Part shown: positions 47,683 through 60,215 of the stretch, in pieces | Numbering within the stretch: position 1 is the first letter of the stretch | How the letters are laid out: every line of letters begins with the position of its first letter | Assembly (NCBI GenBank): GCA_016748015.1 | Contig: JAAOMT010000305.1 | Location: 1-64,000 of the forward strand | Origin: Geosiphon pyriformis | Taxonomy: Eukaryota; Glomeromycota; Glomeromycetes; Archaeosporales; Geosiphonaceae | Length of the DNA: 64,000 nt | Direction: 5' to 3' | Made by a program: the position numbers and the translations under genes | The notes under the pieces: generated by a model | What the model was told of the DNA's origin: nothing | Databases searched by the model: none | The model's input: the letters and a program-made list of their open reading frames with translations, nothing else

Positions 47683-48899
47683 TATTAAGCTTTGTCAAGA
47701 TTTCTTATATCTTCTAACTTTCTATCTTTGATTAATTTTTGAATTTTTTTTTTGAAAATTACTTGGATTATTTTAATCTGTAATTTTTTAAATTAAATAT
47801 TAATTATTTTACCCAATTAGTTGACAATAATAATATTTATTACTAGATTAAGTAGTATTGCTAATTGATCTTGAAATCTTGTGTATAGTTAATATATAAT
47901 TCATGTCTATGTAAACAGATTGTTTTTTTTCACAAATTGTTTAAGTTGTTGTAGTATTGTTGTATTAAATAACTATTTTGTTTTATTTGTATATAAATTT
48001 TAAATGTCTAGGTTTTGTCCTAAGTAATAATAATAAAAGTTTTTTGGAAATTATTGTATCCACCAATTCCATGTTTTTTTTGTCAATTTTTAGTAAAATA
48101 CAACTGTTTTTGGTATTTCTATTAATAATTTTACTTTTGTTATTATCTTGTCTATAGTGTTTTTTAATTTTTTGTGCACTTTATATTGGGTTTTCTTTTT
48201 ATTATCTTTGTATTAAATAATTTATTAATTAATTGTGATTTTCAGGTTTATTTGTTGAATCAGTTAGAATAGTTGTTGTATAAGTAAATGGATATTATCA
48301 GTAATTTCTATCTTTTATTATTGCTTTTGGTCACATATATTGTGTTTTTATATATTATTCTGGTTGATCAATTTGATGTGTTTGTATTGATAATTATAAT
48401 TGGTTTTGGATCTTATAAAATCTCATTTGGTTGGATTAATACTTATTGTACTCTCAACTGTAGATATTACTAATAGATAATAATACTGTCTTGTAATATG
48501 GTTTCAATCAATCTTTATGTGCTGCTTTAGCTAAAATTTTGTTGTTCTATCTTAATTTATAAGCTTTATTTCCTAGAATTTTTTCTATGTAAAATAGTCT
48601 GTTCCATTTGGGATCAAGTTTTCTACTTTATTGTTTTTCTGCTTTGGTATAATATAAGAGTACTTTGTCTTCAATCCTGAATTCAACTGGTTTATCTGAT
48701 AACTGGTTATCATGTTGTTTTTTTGGTTTTTTTTGTAACTTTTAAATGTTATTAGCTGCTCTTTATCTTTTGTTTTCTAGAGTTTTTATTAGTTTATATG
48801 TTTTTTTTAGCAATGTTTTTTGTAAATTGGCTTTTGTTATTGGTTTTGTTGGATATGTGTTAATATCTATCTCAACTGATAATATTGCTGTTTTACTAT
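47683..48899 (-). pseudogene. C-terminal extension of gypsy E pol
   Basis: About 1.2 kb between the integrase core and the polypurine tract. It still reads coding-like in short pieces on the minus strand (ISINPTKWDFIRSKTNYNYQ; LNSGLKTKYS). It may hold the GPY/F module and any chromodomain, but neither could be recognised. The opposite-strand open segment 48,288-48,473 is a shadow. Confidence 0.4.
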
Positions 48900-49560
48900 A
48901 AACAAGTTTAAATAGTATTGTTTGTATGGTATCTTATTTCATTGTCTGATAAGCAGATAATACTAATAATATAAACAAATCTTATTTATTCTGGTTATTT
49001 TGACTGATTTTGGTAATTGTTTTACACAATGTTTATTGAACTTTTCTACTAAACTGTTTGTTTATGAATTATATAATAATAATAATGGTCTTTAGATTCT
49101 AAATCTTTGGCTTAATTCTGTTAATGTTTTGTTTACAAAGTGAATTCTTTGATTTAATAACAATTTTTTTGGACATCTGTGTTAACAAATCAAATTTTGG
49201 TAAACAAATTTGGTTATAGATTCTGCATTTGCTCTTTGAATTGCTTTTGCCTCTGGTTATTTTATAAGATAGTCTATAACTACTACTATATAACAATTGT
49301 CTTTGCTAATTATTGTTAATGATTTGACTAAGTTAATTCTAATTCTATCAAATAGTTGTCTCACTTTAAGTGGTTTTAATAATTTACTGGGTCTTGTTTC
49401 TCCACTTTTCTGACAAGCATCATAATTTTGAACATATTAGATGATATTTGAATATATTCATGGCCAATAATATCTTTTTTTGATTCTTTCTATGGTTGTT
49501 TTTTTATGAAAATGTTCTACTGTTAAATTTGAGCACATGTTGTATAGTATTGTTTTTTTT
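48900..49560 (-). pseudogene. Integrase of gypsy E
   Basis: Minus-strand pieces: zinc-binding domain TTIERIKKRYYWP, then NYDACQKSGETRPSK (first Cys of the CX2C changed to Tyr). The core is KWPEAKAIQ and CPKKLLLNQRIHFVNKTL, where the catalytic Asp is Asn (F: LLSDQRTYFV). NSLVEKFN keeps the catalytic Glu. The order matches F. Confidence 0.65.
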
Positions 49561-49789
49561 TTTGGTTTTGTAATTATTCTGAATAGTTAATCTGTATTCT
49601 TTCTGTTTTTTTAATATAATATATTTTGGTAAATGATAAAATATTTTAATTGTTGTTTTATGTTGTTTCATTCTTTTTGAAATAATTTTTTCTTAAACTG
49701 TTGAGTATTAATATAGTGTTAAAGTTGTTAATATTTTTGTGTGTCTATTTTTTTGTTATATTTTTGGGTTAAAATGTTCTTAAATTTGT

Positions 49790-51110
49790 TTTATTTATAA
49801 CAAACTGTTAGCATTTCCATTTTCTTTTCCCTTTTTATAATGTACTGTATATTTAAATAATAAAAGTTCTATTTTTCATTTGACATAACAGTTATTTTCA
49901 AATTCTTGCTTTTGGATTAATGTTAATTCTTTGTGATCAGTGTATATTTCAAATTTCTGGCTTAAATATTTTTTTCATTTCATGACTGCTTAATAGATTG
50001 TTAAGTGTTTTAGTGCTGGTATTCTATAATTTTTTTCAACTGAACTTAAACTTTGGCTAGTGTATACTACTAAATATTCTTATCTATTTTGTTCTTTCTG
50101 AAATAATACTGCTCTTAATGCTTGACCTGATGTATTAATAGTGATAATGAATGGTTTGTTGTAATCTAAATAGATTAGTACTAATGCTTAAATAAGCTTT
50201 CTTTTCAATATATCAAAAGCTTCTTGTTGGGTTTCAGTTTATTTATATTTCATGTTTTTTGCTTGGAGTTGATGGAGTAGTTGAGCCAGTTTGAAAAAGC
50301 TTTAAATAAAGCAGCAGTAGTATTCAGCAAATCTCAAAAATGCTTTTAATTCTGGAAGATTTGTTGATACTGAAAAATTCTTGACAATTTCTATTTTGTC
50401 TAAATCCATCTTGATGTTATTTTTGCTTATAACATGTCCCAAAAATTTCAGTTCTGTTTTGCCAAAAAAGCACTTGATAGTATTTAGTTTTAGCTTTACT
50501 CATTTCAATCTCTCAAACACTTGCTATAGATGATGTAAATGATCATTAAATGTTTTTGAAAATATATTGATATTATCTAAATAAACAACTACTGATTTCT
50601 ATAGTAGTCTAGTATAAACAATTTTTATGAGCTGTTAAAACATGGCTGGTATATTGGTTAAGCCAAATAACATAACATTAAATTCAAAATTTCACTCTCT
50701 GATAGTAAATGTAGTTTTCTCTTTGTTAACTGGATTTATGATTACTTGTCAGTAACTATTATCTAAGTCTAGTGTTGAGAGCTATTTCTTCTTTTCAAAA
50801 GCATCAAATAATTTTTGAATCTGGGAGTTGGATAATTGTCTTCACAAGTAACACTGTTGAATTTTCTGTAATTTACACAAAAGTGAATTTTTCTATTTTT
50901 TTTATAGACTAATACTACTGGTAATAATTATGAACTCATTGATGATTAAATTAATGCATTGTCTAACATCTGGATGATTTTTTGTCAGATAATTTTATGG
51001 CTTGTTGATAATACTTTGTATGCTCTTTGTTTAATTGGCATTGTATTTCAAGTTTTGATCTGGTGCTAGATAATGTCAGTTCTACCAAATTCATTTTTAC
51101 TTGTAAAAAT
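49790..51110 (-). pseudogene. RT and RNase H of gypsy E
   Basis: The minus-strand RT region starts near NEFGRTDIIQHQ-like sequence and shows KSVVVYLDNINIFS near 50,570, so the second catalytic Asp of YLDD is Asn as in F. Downstream pieces correspond to the RT thumb and gypsy RNase H. Stops fall at Trp and Gln positions. Confidence 0.7.
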
Positions 51111-51589
51111 ATTAGTGAAATTGTTAAGTAATATTTTGAGTTGTATTCATTAAAGTGAGTTTAAATTTTCTAAGTTCATTTGTTCTAATTAATCTGGTTG
51201 GAGCAAATAACATTCTTTTTATTTGTATATAGTTTGTAATATAATATTCACATATTCACACAGTTGTGGAAAATCTGGAATGGTATTTGGTAGTTAGTTT
51301 TCAACTTTAATGCTTAAATATCTAATGGTTGTTTTACTTGGTATTTTAATAATGTTTTTTATTATATTATAGATAAAGATTTTGATGTGTTTATTATTTT
51401 TAGCTGATATATAAAAATTGGTGACAACAATCTCTCCTAATTTACAAATAGTTGGTTTTATTTTAAAAATCTGGGGCTGATCTCTTATTTTTTTTTCTAT
51501 AATTATTAAATACTGGTTATATAGTAAAATAGAAATTGATTGACTGGTAGAAATAATTTTTCTCTTGTCAATGACTTTTTTCTCTATCA

Positions 51590-51995
51590 TATTAACTGGT
51601 ATATTTATTTTATTTATTGATCTAAATCTATTTTTTTCTCTTGTTGTAATCTCTAACTCTTTTCTTGTTTTTACTAACACTAACTAAGCTATTTTCACCA
51701 GAGATAAAAATAATGCCTGTGCTATCTTTTTATTTAGTTCAATAATATATGGTTTTTCTAAATTATTTTGTAGTATCGCAATAATATTTTCTATATATTC
51801 TGCATTAATTATTTTTCTTCTAATATTGATTCTCTTTTTTGATAAACTAGATCTAAATGTTAATTAAACTATGATTGTTACTAGAATTTCCAGTGCTAAT
51901 TTCAGATTTATATAAGTGTATAAATAGGATTTTAATTTGATGACATCTTTTTCTGGATATCTCAAATCAAATTTTGCATTGGTATTATGTGCTTT
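51590..51995 (-). pseudogene. dUTPase-like domain of gypsy E pol
   Basis: Motif 1 AKFDLRY, motif 2 FRSSLSKK, motif 3 KIINAEYIENI (Asp changed to Asn), motif 4 NKKIAQALFL and motif 5 TREKNRFRSINK, in that order on the minus strand and in one frame apart from stops. The conserved stretch following it continues to about 51,294. Motif 3 and motif 5 damage would abolish activity. Confidence 0.7.
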
Positions 51996-52629
51996 TTCTG
52001 GTATAATACTTTCATTGTTATCACTAAACTATTTTAGTTCTTGCTCCATCAACAGATTTAAGAGCATAATATATTGTTTGGAGTTATAATCGGAGTTTGA
52101 ATCATTATTATTATTCCTATTATAAATAAAGTTGGAACTATTATTGTTATTATCATCAAAGTCTGAATTAAAATTAAGTTTTAATTTCAATTTTACTGCA
52201 CATTTACTGATTAGTTCTTTTTCTTTAGGAATCAAATAGATTATGTATAATAATAGATTGTAGATAAGATCACAATTATTACAATATTGAAAGTTACATA
52301 ATATTAAACAATAGTTACATAGTTAGGTGTTTAGCTTTTCTAACCATTGCTTCTGCTCTTCTTTAGTGAATGTTAATTCTTGATAGTGTTCATAGAATTG
52401 TTCTGAATTTATAATGTCAAAGATAGTATTAAAGTTTGGGACCTAATTGATCTTTTCTGGTTTTAGTGGATTGTTTTTAATAATTTTAATTTCTTCTTGA
52501 GTCATGTTTTTGATTTTGGTGATTGTTATTCTTTAGATTTCATCATCATTATGTGAACAACTGTCCAAATATTTTACAGTTCTTCTTTAAGTAGTGTTTA
52601 TTAGTGTTTCTTTTTTTACTTAATTATTA

Positions 52630-52890
52630 ATTAAAATTGTGTACTGATATGATTTATTATATGTTCTTCTATGACCAAAAATATTGGTTCACATTTTTTT
52701 ATCTAGGAAAGTTATTTCACAAACAAAGCATGAATTGTCAATTTCTTTGTTTTTTTGGTCATCTAAAGTACTTAAAAATACATAGATGACAAAAATATTT
52801 TGTTGCTGTTGGCCATTTTTTATTATTGTTATAACATGCATCTATTGTTAACAATTTCTTGTTACAATTAATACAAATTAGCTTAAGTTG
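52630..52890 (-). pseudogene. Cysteine-rich segment of gypsy E pol
   Basis: The minus strand reads CINCNKKLLTIDACYN, then YFCHLCIFKYF, the counterpart of CINCGKKLSTMGTCCN in F. Paired cysteines suggest a zinc-binding module; its role is unknown. Confidence 0.5.
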
Positions 52891-53129
52891 ATGATAATTT
52901 GGCTAATATTGAAAGATATTAGTGTATAGTATATATGTAGAGATGTTTCCTTGGAATTTTTTTTTTCCCTTTCTTTTCTTTTTCTCTTTTCTTCTTATGT
53001 AGGTACTAGTAGTAATTTGTTGTGTTCTTTTTTAGTTCAAAATACCTAATATGTTTCCCAAGTAGGTTTTTTTTCTTCTCTCTCAAACTTAATTAGTGGC
53101 TGTTTGTTGGTGGTAGTCTTGAAATAACC

Positions 53130-53520
53130 ACAAATGGCTGGTACTTAAATGTTTTGATATTCTAGTTGAGCATGGCATTGGTTTTGAACAGCCAGTTATT
53201 ACCAACTAATGTTTAGTACTGGGTGGCTTCTATAACAAGAATTTTTATGGGTATAGTAATGCCATTGACTTCAAAAGAAAAGTTATCATTCTTATTAATA
53301 AGCAGTTTTGTTGTTTTATCAGCAGTAATAATTCTGGTGTTGGCAGTGTAATTAATTCAGCAACCTAATTGGTTTATGAGTTGTCAGGTAATAATGCTGC
53401 CTATTAATCCACTATTAAAGATCAGTTTGATGGATTAACTATCAACTTTGGCATCAGTATATATTGTGATAATAAATTTTGTATCAAGAACAGCTCTATT
53501 AAATAATAATGTTAAGATTG
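53130..53520 (-). pseudogene. Retropepsin-like protease of gypsy E
   Basis: Includes LIFNSGLIGSIIT; the catalytic Asp of DSG is Asn (codon at 53,414-53,416), a G-to-A change in TpG context. The C-terminal half continues (NNWLFKTNAMLN). Confidence 0.65.
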
Positions 53521-53749
53521 ACTCTTCTAATTCAAAAAAAAAATAGTGACAAGCAATTCATTTTCTGTGCTGGCAGTAAATAGAATATTGTTAGTAAATA
53601 TTGTTTGATTGGCTTTTGGATTGTTTGTTTGGCTGTTTTCTGAATTGACAAGTAGATTTAAATAGTGTTAAGTGTTTATGTTTTGGGCATAATTAGTTTT
53701 TGTATTTTGCTGTTATAATTCAGATTGTTGAATTGCTAAACTGGAGATT

Positions 53750-55728
53750 AGTTAATGCATTACTATTACCAATCTTTAATTCTGATGAGTTTAAGTCATT
53801 CTTGGTCTTTGGCTTCTATTTTGAAGTAAGTTTTAGGGCTGAGTTTGAATTGGTTGCAATTGGTATATGACTTGTGATTACAGCTAATAAATGGTTTATG
53901 GCTGCTGCTGATAGATAACTGGTGCTGGAGTTTGATATATTGGAGGTAAGTATATTTGTTGCATTATTAGTGGATAATAAAATTAATATGGTTTTTGATT
54001 CTGGATATAATTCGGAGTTTGGGACCAACAATCAGAGTTTTGATATTAATTGTCTGATTATTAATTATTTGAACTTAATAAGCAACTTATTTATAAGTGT
54101 TTTTGTTTACTATAATAATGGCAAATACATGTTTTTTGTGGCCATTGTTGGTTTGATAACAATAAATGTAACTAATTCTGGATTTGATTAGAACTTTTTG
54201 GATTTGTATGCTGTTGTGACAGTTAATAAATAATCTAATTATTGTTAGCTAAGTATTTTTCTAATTTTTAATTAATAAATTTAGTAAATTGTTTCAGTTT
54301 TAAATCCAAGTCAGATTACTAGATTAATGGCTTGGACATAGTTAGCTTTTAGTTCAGTTGATTCAAAATTTCTGGTGTGATTGACTGCAACTTGAAGTGT
54401 ATTTGGGTGTATTAGATATACTTGTTGCAATAAACTGCTATATAAGTCTTAGATAAATTGATTCAATATCTGTGGTGCTGTAAAATAGTTAGTTTTAATT
54501 GTCTGAATTTGTTGCAGATTTTTATAGAAATATTTTAAATAAATGGTAACTGCTTTAATATCTCCTTGTTTGATTGTGGTAAAGCTAGTGACTAGGTAAT
54601 TGATTCTGTTATAATTGCTAAAATATTGTAGGAACACAACTTTAAATGTATTAAAATTTTGTGGTTTGTTTACAAGATTTTGATATTATGAATTGGCTGT
54701 ATCTTGAAGAAAATATAGAATTGTCTAAAGGATTCTAGCATTGTTCCAGTTATTAGCTACAATTGCTTTAGTAATATTGTTTAATTATGCTTGGATATCA
54801 TTCTCTTTGTTGATAAATTTTTTGATTTTGGCAATTGGTCTATAGACTATTTGTTGTAGTGATTACTAAAATTGTAGTGGTTATTAGTAAGCAATTATTG
54901 ATGCAATAAGTGATAGATTTATTACAATTATTGAAGATAAGTTTTGAGAAACAATAAAAGCTAGGTTTAAATTTTTTGGGTTTTGCTGATTTTGAACAAT
55001 CAGAGTTTGAATTTTCAGATTTTCTGAGATCAGGTTTTGATTATTAACTTCTTGATCACTATCTTCCTCTTTTTCAGATTTGGTTATTTCCCAAGAACTA
55101 GTAGTTCTGAAATCTGGTTGTGGTAAGAGTGATCAATATTTTGATGACATTACTGATTGTAAATTAAATTCTTCAAAATATTTGCCATAAGTTCTTAATA
55201 ATTTAGCTTTTTTTTGTTTATTTTGAAATAAGATTTTGGCTAATGGTATTTTTGTGTTTAATGTAGATGTACCTGCTGCTGTAATGTTGATTGTACTTCT
55301 TGGTATGTGGTGATATTATGGATTAATTGGTGATTCAACTCTTGGTTTCTTCTAAGTAGATAGTTGTATCAGTTTTGGTGTTTCTGCTGATGTTTGTAAT
55401 CTTCCTTTTTCTTTGTCTGTGAAGATGATAGAAAATTTCTGTTTAGTGTATTTTTCAATTTCTCTGTTTATTTCTGTAATTAGTGGTGCAAATAATTAAT
55501 TTTATGACAGTATGATGCTTTGGAGTAGTTTATTAAAAAAATGTTGAACACAGATTCTGGATCTCTTTAATCTTCCAAATAATATACAATTCTTTTGTTA
55601 ATGTAACAATTAAAAGCTAATTCTGCTGGCCAATTATTATTTGTCAATTCAAGATAAAGATAATAATATTAAAATAAGGTTTTAGCAAATTTCAAGTGGT
55701 TTGTTTCTATTACTTTTAATTTTGTTAC
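53750..55728 (-). pseudogene. gag of gypsy E
   Basis: Starts at a GTA codon near 55,728, equivalent to the ATG of C. It includes the N-terminal module (NWPAELAFNCYINKRI) and a capsid-type region at about 54,450-54,870 (IKQGDIKAVTIYLKYFYKNL, FTAPQILNQFI). Stops are scattered throughout. Confidence 0.65.
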
Positions 55729-55792
55729 TGTTTCTGATAGTTGTTGTTAATATTAGTTTTCTGTTGAATTATATCTTATAGAGAGTACCAAA

Positions 55793-56015
55793 TATTACAG
55801 ATAATTATTTGGATAGGTAAAATAAATAACAAACTCATAATTTGGTGCTTAATTAATATAATAGTATTAGTTTTTAAAGGTTTTTGTATCTAAAGATTTT
55901 TATATTTGAAGGTTTTATTAGAGTTTTTTGTATAATAAACAAAGATTCAATAGTTGTGTTAGTAGTTTCCTGAAATTGAAATTTTATCAAATTTCTTTTT
56001 CAATATGATAGCCAA
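55793..56015 (-). repeat. Partial 5' LTR of gypsy E, split by F
   Basis: The last 223 bases of the LTR (element orientation), ending TGTAATA next to TTTGGTACTC. It matches the corresponding part of 46,798-47,020 and stops where element F begins (TGTTA at 56,016). The missing part should follow the 3' LTR of F outside the window. Confidence 0.8.
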
Positions 56016-56880
56016 TGTTATTCATAAAAAAAAATCAGATATAGAAAATAGTAGACCAATAAGAAAATAGTAATTAGCACATGAACACATTGCTCAGCAA
56101 TATAGAACAATGTCAGAAATTATGGCATATTGCTCAGCAATGTGAAGTAATATTAAAAAATTAAGGCACATTGCTTAAGAAATCATAGCACATTGCTTGG
56201 GAATATGAACAATCTCATAGAACATAAATTAGGTATATATAGCAGTAGTATTAGAAGCAGAAAAGACAGACCTCTCAGTTTAGACTTGATCTAAGCAACT
56301 TTCACATCATAAATATTAATAAATAATTATTCACTATTTCAAATCTACTCCACTATCAACACTCTATGTTGATAGAAATTGATACTTAATCATACTAGAA
56401 CAATAGCTCTTGATCATGGCTATTAACAAGATACTAACATTTATTGTCTTGGCTTATTTCTTTATTTTCTTTTATTTTTTTTGTTATTTCTTTTTGTTTT
56501 GCTAATTGATTAAAAAAGAGTAAGCACTGAATTATTGATGTTAAGGATAGTCTGATAAAAGACTCCAAAGGAAGGGTATAAAGTTTGATAATTTAAGGAT
56601 AGCTTACCAGAAGGGCATCTCTATCAGATTATTGGCCACCATGTTGAGAAAAAAATTTGATAGAATTGCAATTCCAAAAAGCTACTGAAAAAACAATTAT
56701 TGAATCTCTGTTCATTATACAAAAAACTTAACAATCCAATTTTCAGATTATTAATACCTTCAAATTAACACAAACCTTCAGATACAAACAACTTACAAAT
56801 ATTACCAATTATCAAATCAATTGAGCACCAAGTTATGGGTTTGTTATTTGATTTGAGACCCCAAATAATTACCTGTAACA
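56016..56880 (+). repeat. 5' LTR of gypsy F
   Basis: 865 bases, TGTTATTC to CCTGTAACA. U3 holds about four imperfect tandem units of 38-41 bases (56,085-56,220) with the palindromic core TTGCTCAGCAA. The R/U5 half (from about 56,230) matches C and E, including GTAGTATTAGAAGCA and GAATCTCTGTTCATTATAC. Confidence 0.85.
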
Positions 56881-56882
56881 TT

Positions 56883-56900
56883 TGGTGCTCCTTGTAAAAT
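56883..56900 (+). other. Primer-binding site of gypsy F
   Basis: TGGTGCTCCTTGTAAAAT, two bases after the LTR end and beginning with TGG, the complement of a tRNA CCA end. The tRNA identity was not determined. Confidence 0.55.
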
Positions 56901-56942
56901 ATAATTCTACAGAGAATCAGCACCAACAACAATCATCTAAAA

Positions 56943-59000
56943 GTGGCAAAATCAGAAATAATAGGAACAAATTATTTAAGATTTGCTAAATTCTTATTTC
57001 AACAATACAGCCAACAATTGGGCCTAACCAACAATTATTATCCAGCAGAATTAGCTTTTAATTTCTATGTCAACAAAAAAATTACAGATTTCCTAGGAAG
57101 ACCAATTGACATTGAATCAGCAAGAGAAAATTTCTATACAAAATTAATCCAACACACTAGCTTATCACAAAATTACAGTTTCACACCAATCATTAGAGAA
57201 ATTAATCAAAAAATTGAAAGATACACTCAACAACAATTCCCTATTACCTATGCAAATAAGAGTAAAAAAAAATTATAAACATCAACAGCAACACCAAAAG
57301 AAATACAATTACAAACATAGAAAAAGCAAAAAATTGAATTTTTATTATATCCATCATATCATCATACACCTAAAAGCATCATCAATATCACATCAACAAG
57401 TGCATTTATATCAAACATGACATCAACATTTGGATGATTACTATTTTAAAATAAACAAAAAAAAGCGAAATTATTAAGAACCTACAACAATTACTTTGAA
57501 GAATTTAAATTGTGATTACCAATGCCATCAGGATTCTAATTACCACCACCTCCAACAGATTTTGAAACTGCAAGTCTTTGGGAGATAACAGCATCAGAAG
57601 AAGAGGAAAAAGAAGATCAAGAATTTAATTATCAAAATCTAATTGTGTAAAATCCAGAAGTTGAAACTCCGAATATTCAAACTTAGCAAACCCAGAACAA
57701 TCCAATCCCCATGTTAATTAATTAGCAAAACTTATTTTCAGAAATTGTTATCAATCAACAACTAATTGATTTAATTGCCAAACAACTTCAATAGTCAATA
57801 TCTTTTTAACAACTGCAACAACTAAACATGAATTCAATAATCTATGTCTTAATAGCCAAACTCAAAAAGTTCATGGGCAAAAAAAATGATGCCCAAGTAT
57901 GGCTCAATAATGTGGAAAAAGCTATTGCAGCCAATGAATAGAATGATGCATGAGCCATACAAGTCATTTTATATTTTCTCCAAGATACTACCAACTTGTA
58001 ATATCAAAACTTAGTTAACAAACCTTAAGATTTTAATACATTTAAGCTTGCATTTTTACAATATTTCAGCAATAATAATAGCATCAACTGATTAATCAAC
58101 ACTTTCACCACCATCAAGCAAAAAGAAAATGAAGCAGTCACTACTTACTTGGGATACTTCTACAGAAATCTGCATCAAATTCAAGCAATACAGGCTGATT
58201 ATTTTACAGCACCACAAATTCTAAACCAATTCATTAGAGGTCTGCACAGTAACATCCTCCAATATGTACACCAATTGCATCCAGCAGATCTTCAAGCCAC
58301 TATTACAAACACCAGAAATTTTAAGACAGCTGAACTCGAAACCAACCATTCCAAGCTGTAAATTTAGTAATGAACAGATCATCTAACTTGGATTCTAAAT
58401 TGAAGCAATTCAGTGAATCAATCAATCAGAAATTAAAGGGATACTTAGCTAACAACAATCAGACAATTTATTAACCTCTTCAATGATACAATAATTAAGA
58501 AAACTTTAATTGTGTTCAAAATTAACTATGTTTAACATCGTCAACCAATTACCAGTGGCAGTAGAAAACACATGTCTGCCACTATTGTGATAAACAAAAA
58601 CATTTGCAATTTGAATGTTGCAAAAAGATATGCAACCAATGATTAAGTAATCAGTATTAAAACTCTGATTGCCAACTTCAAACTCAAAATTACATTAGTA
58701 ATCAATCACCAAAACAATATCAATCTCAATTACATTACTCTCTAGTAATACAGCCAATTTATCAAACCCCAATAACACAGCAATTATACTCATCTCTAGT
58801 ATATTAGTTTCTAGCATCAATTTATCAACCAACAACACTCATAATCTATCAATTATTGTAGCCACAAGTAATCTATCAGGCATCAGCAATCTTAACCCCA
58901 AACTCAGCTTCAATGACATCAGAAAATCTCAGACCAAGGGTTACTCAAAACTGGAGATTGACAATAATTGTTCATCAACCAATTCCCAGTTCATCCACCC
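56943..59000 (+). pseudogene. gag of gypsy F
   Basis: Structural protein that would form the virus-like particle. The first codon of the conserved frame is GTG (ATG in C), giving AKSEIIGTNYLRFAKFLFQQ. The N-terminal module runs to 57,278 without a stop. The capsid-type (Retrotrans_gag) part is at about 57,840-58,360 (KKFMGKKNDAQVWLNNVEKA; YLGYFYRNLHQIQAIQADYF; APQILNQFIRGL). After a one-base shift near 58,345 a CCHC knuckle CHYCDKQKHLQFEC follows at 58,577-58,618. Stops such as those in the 57,290-57,850 linker fall at Gln-rich positions. A Gln/Asn/Pro-rich tail precedes the protease. Confidence 0.75.
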
Positions 59001-59066
59001 AGTAGTCAGGATCATGGCAGTGGAGTTCAGAAACTAGATATACCCAAAACCTGAATTTCCAGAACT

Positions 59067-59600
59067 ATGGTAATTCCAGAAAATGCCTTATCCAACAACA
59101 CAGAACCCAACCAAAAACAACTACTCACCAGCAACATTCCTTCAGCCACTGTTACTAATGATGAATTACTCACAGCTATCTTTCTGTTCAAACTTGAGGA
59201 ACTGACATTCATGCTCTTGTTCAGTAAAGTCACACTTGAGAAAAAACCAATTACTGTTATATACACTGATGCCAAAATTGATAGCTATTCTATCAAGCTC
59301 ATTCTTGATAGTGGGTCAGTAGGCAGCATTATCACATAACAACTTATAAACCAATTAGGTTATCAAGTTGATTATGCTGCCAGTGCTAGAATCATAACAG
59401 CCAATGGGGCAACCAAAACTCCAATTGGTGAGATTGATGACCTTTTCATAGAAGTTAATGGCATCATTATACAAATCAAGATATTAGTTATAGAAGTCAC
59501 TTAAGCACTTGTTAGTAATAACTGGTTGTTCAAAACCAATATGATACTCAATTAGAATGTACAAAAGCTCTAACTTAGCCAAAATGGTTAACACATACAT
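59067..59600 (+). pseudogene. Retropepsin-like protease of gypsy F
   Basis: Open to 59,339. It contains LILDSGSVGSIIT with the catalytic DSG intact (59,307-59,315). After a TAA where Gln is expected, the frame continues with QLINQLGYQVDY, TPIGEIDDLFIEVNGI and NNWLFKTN. It would cleave the Gag-Pol polyprotein. The DSG rather than DTG form is common in gypsy proteases. Confidence 0.75.
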
Positions 59601-59969
59601 ATATCAGCCATGTGTAATCACTTTAAGTCTATCATTACACCATTAGCACTTCTTATCAAGTTTAACAACAAAGAAGAAAAACCTACCTGAGAAGCTTACC
59701 AAGTCTTTTGAACTGATACCAACCACAATAAATTACTGCTAATATTATCATAAGATGACAAAAGAAAGGAAAAAAGAAAAGAAAAACCTATCTGGGAAAC
59801 CAACTGAAGTTATTGGAATAATAATGACCAAAGTGAATGGCCACTAATTTAAACTTGAGAAGAAAAAAGAAAAGGAAGAAAAAAAGTAAATGAAAGCATA
59901 CAAGCTACTATCTCTATATATATTCTATACACAGCACCCCAACTACAAGCCAATTATCATTGGCCCAAG

Positions 59970-60215
59970 ATAATATGCATCAATTGTGGCAAAAAATTGT
60001 CCACAATGGGCACATGCTGTAATGATGATAAGGAATAGTAAACTGCAACAAAGTTCTATTGCTAACCATGCATTCTTGAACATTTTGACCAACCAAAGAG
60101 ACAAAGAAAATGGAATAATGAGTCATGTTTCACTTGTGAAGAGACTCTTTTAGACAAAAAAATATAGAACAACATTTTTGGATAAGGGAGAATATGCAAC
60201 AATTGTGTCAGTACA
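59970..60215 (+). pseudogene. Cysteine-rich segment of gypsy F pol
   Basis: Reads CINCGKKLSTMGTCCN, then KFYC..PCILEHF, CFTCEETLLDK and RICNNCVS: at least four cysteine pairs with CX2C spacing over about 80 residues. Conserved in C and E. Probable zinc-binding module of unknown role, followed by a linker rich in Ser, Asp and Asn (60,610-60,790). Confidence 0.55.

Larger units (their letters stand above)
46798..56015 (-). mobile_element. Ty3/gypsy element E, full order, inserted in D and interrupted by F
   Basis: Minus-strand element. Read from high to low coordinate: truncated 5' LTR (56,015-55,793), gag (55,728 to about 53,750), protease (about 53,520-53,130), cysteine-rich segment (52,890-52,630), dUTPase-like (51,995-51,590), RT and RNase H (about 51,110-49,790), integrase (about 49,560-48,900), C-terminal extension, polypurine tract (47,682-47,666), 3' LTR (47,665-46,798). 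All coding parts carry many stops. It lies inside D, and F is inserted in its 5' LTR, which gives the order of insertion D, then E, then F. Confidence 0.85.

Noticed and set aside
48288-48473. Plus-strand hydrophobic open frame
   Set aside because: Antisense shadow of the gypsy E pol extension.
59027-59275. Minus-strand open frame of 82 codons
   Set aside because: Antisense to the gypsy F protease.
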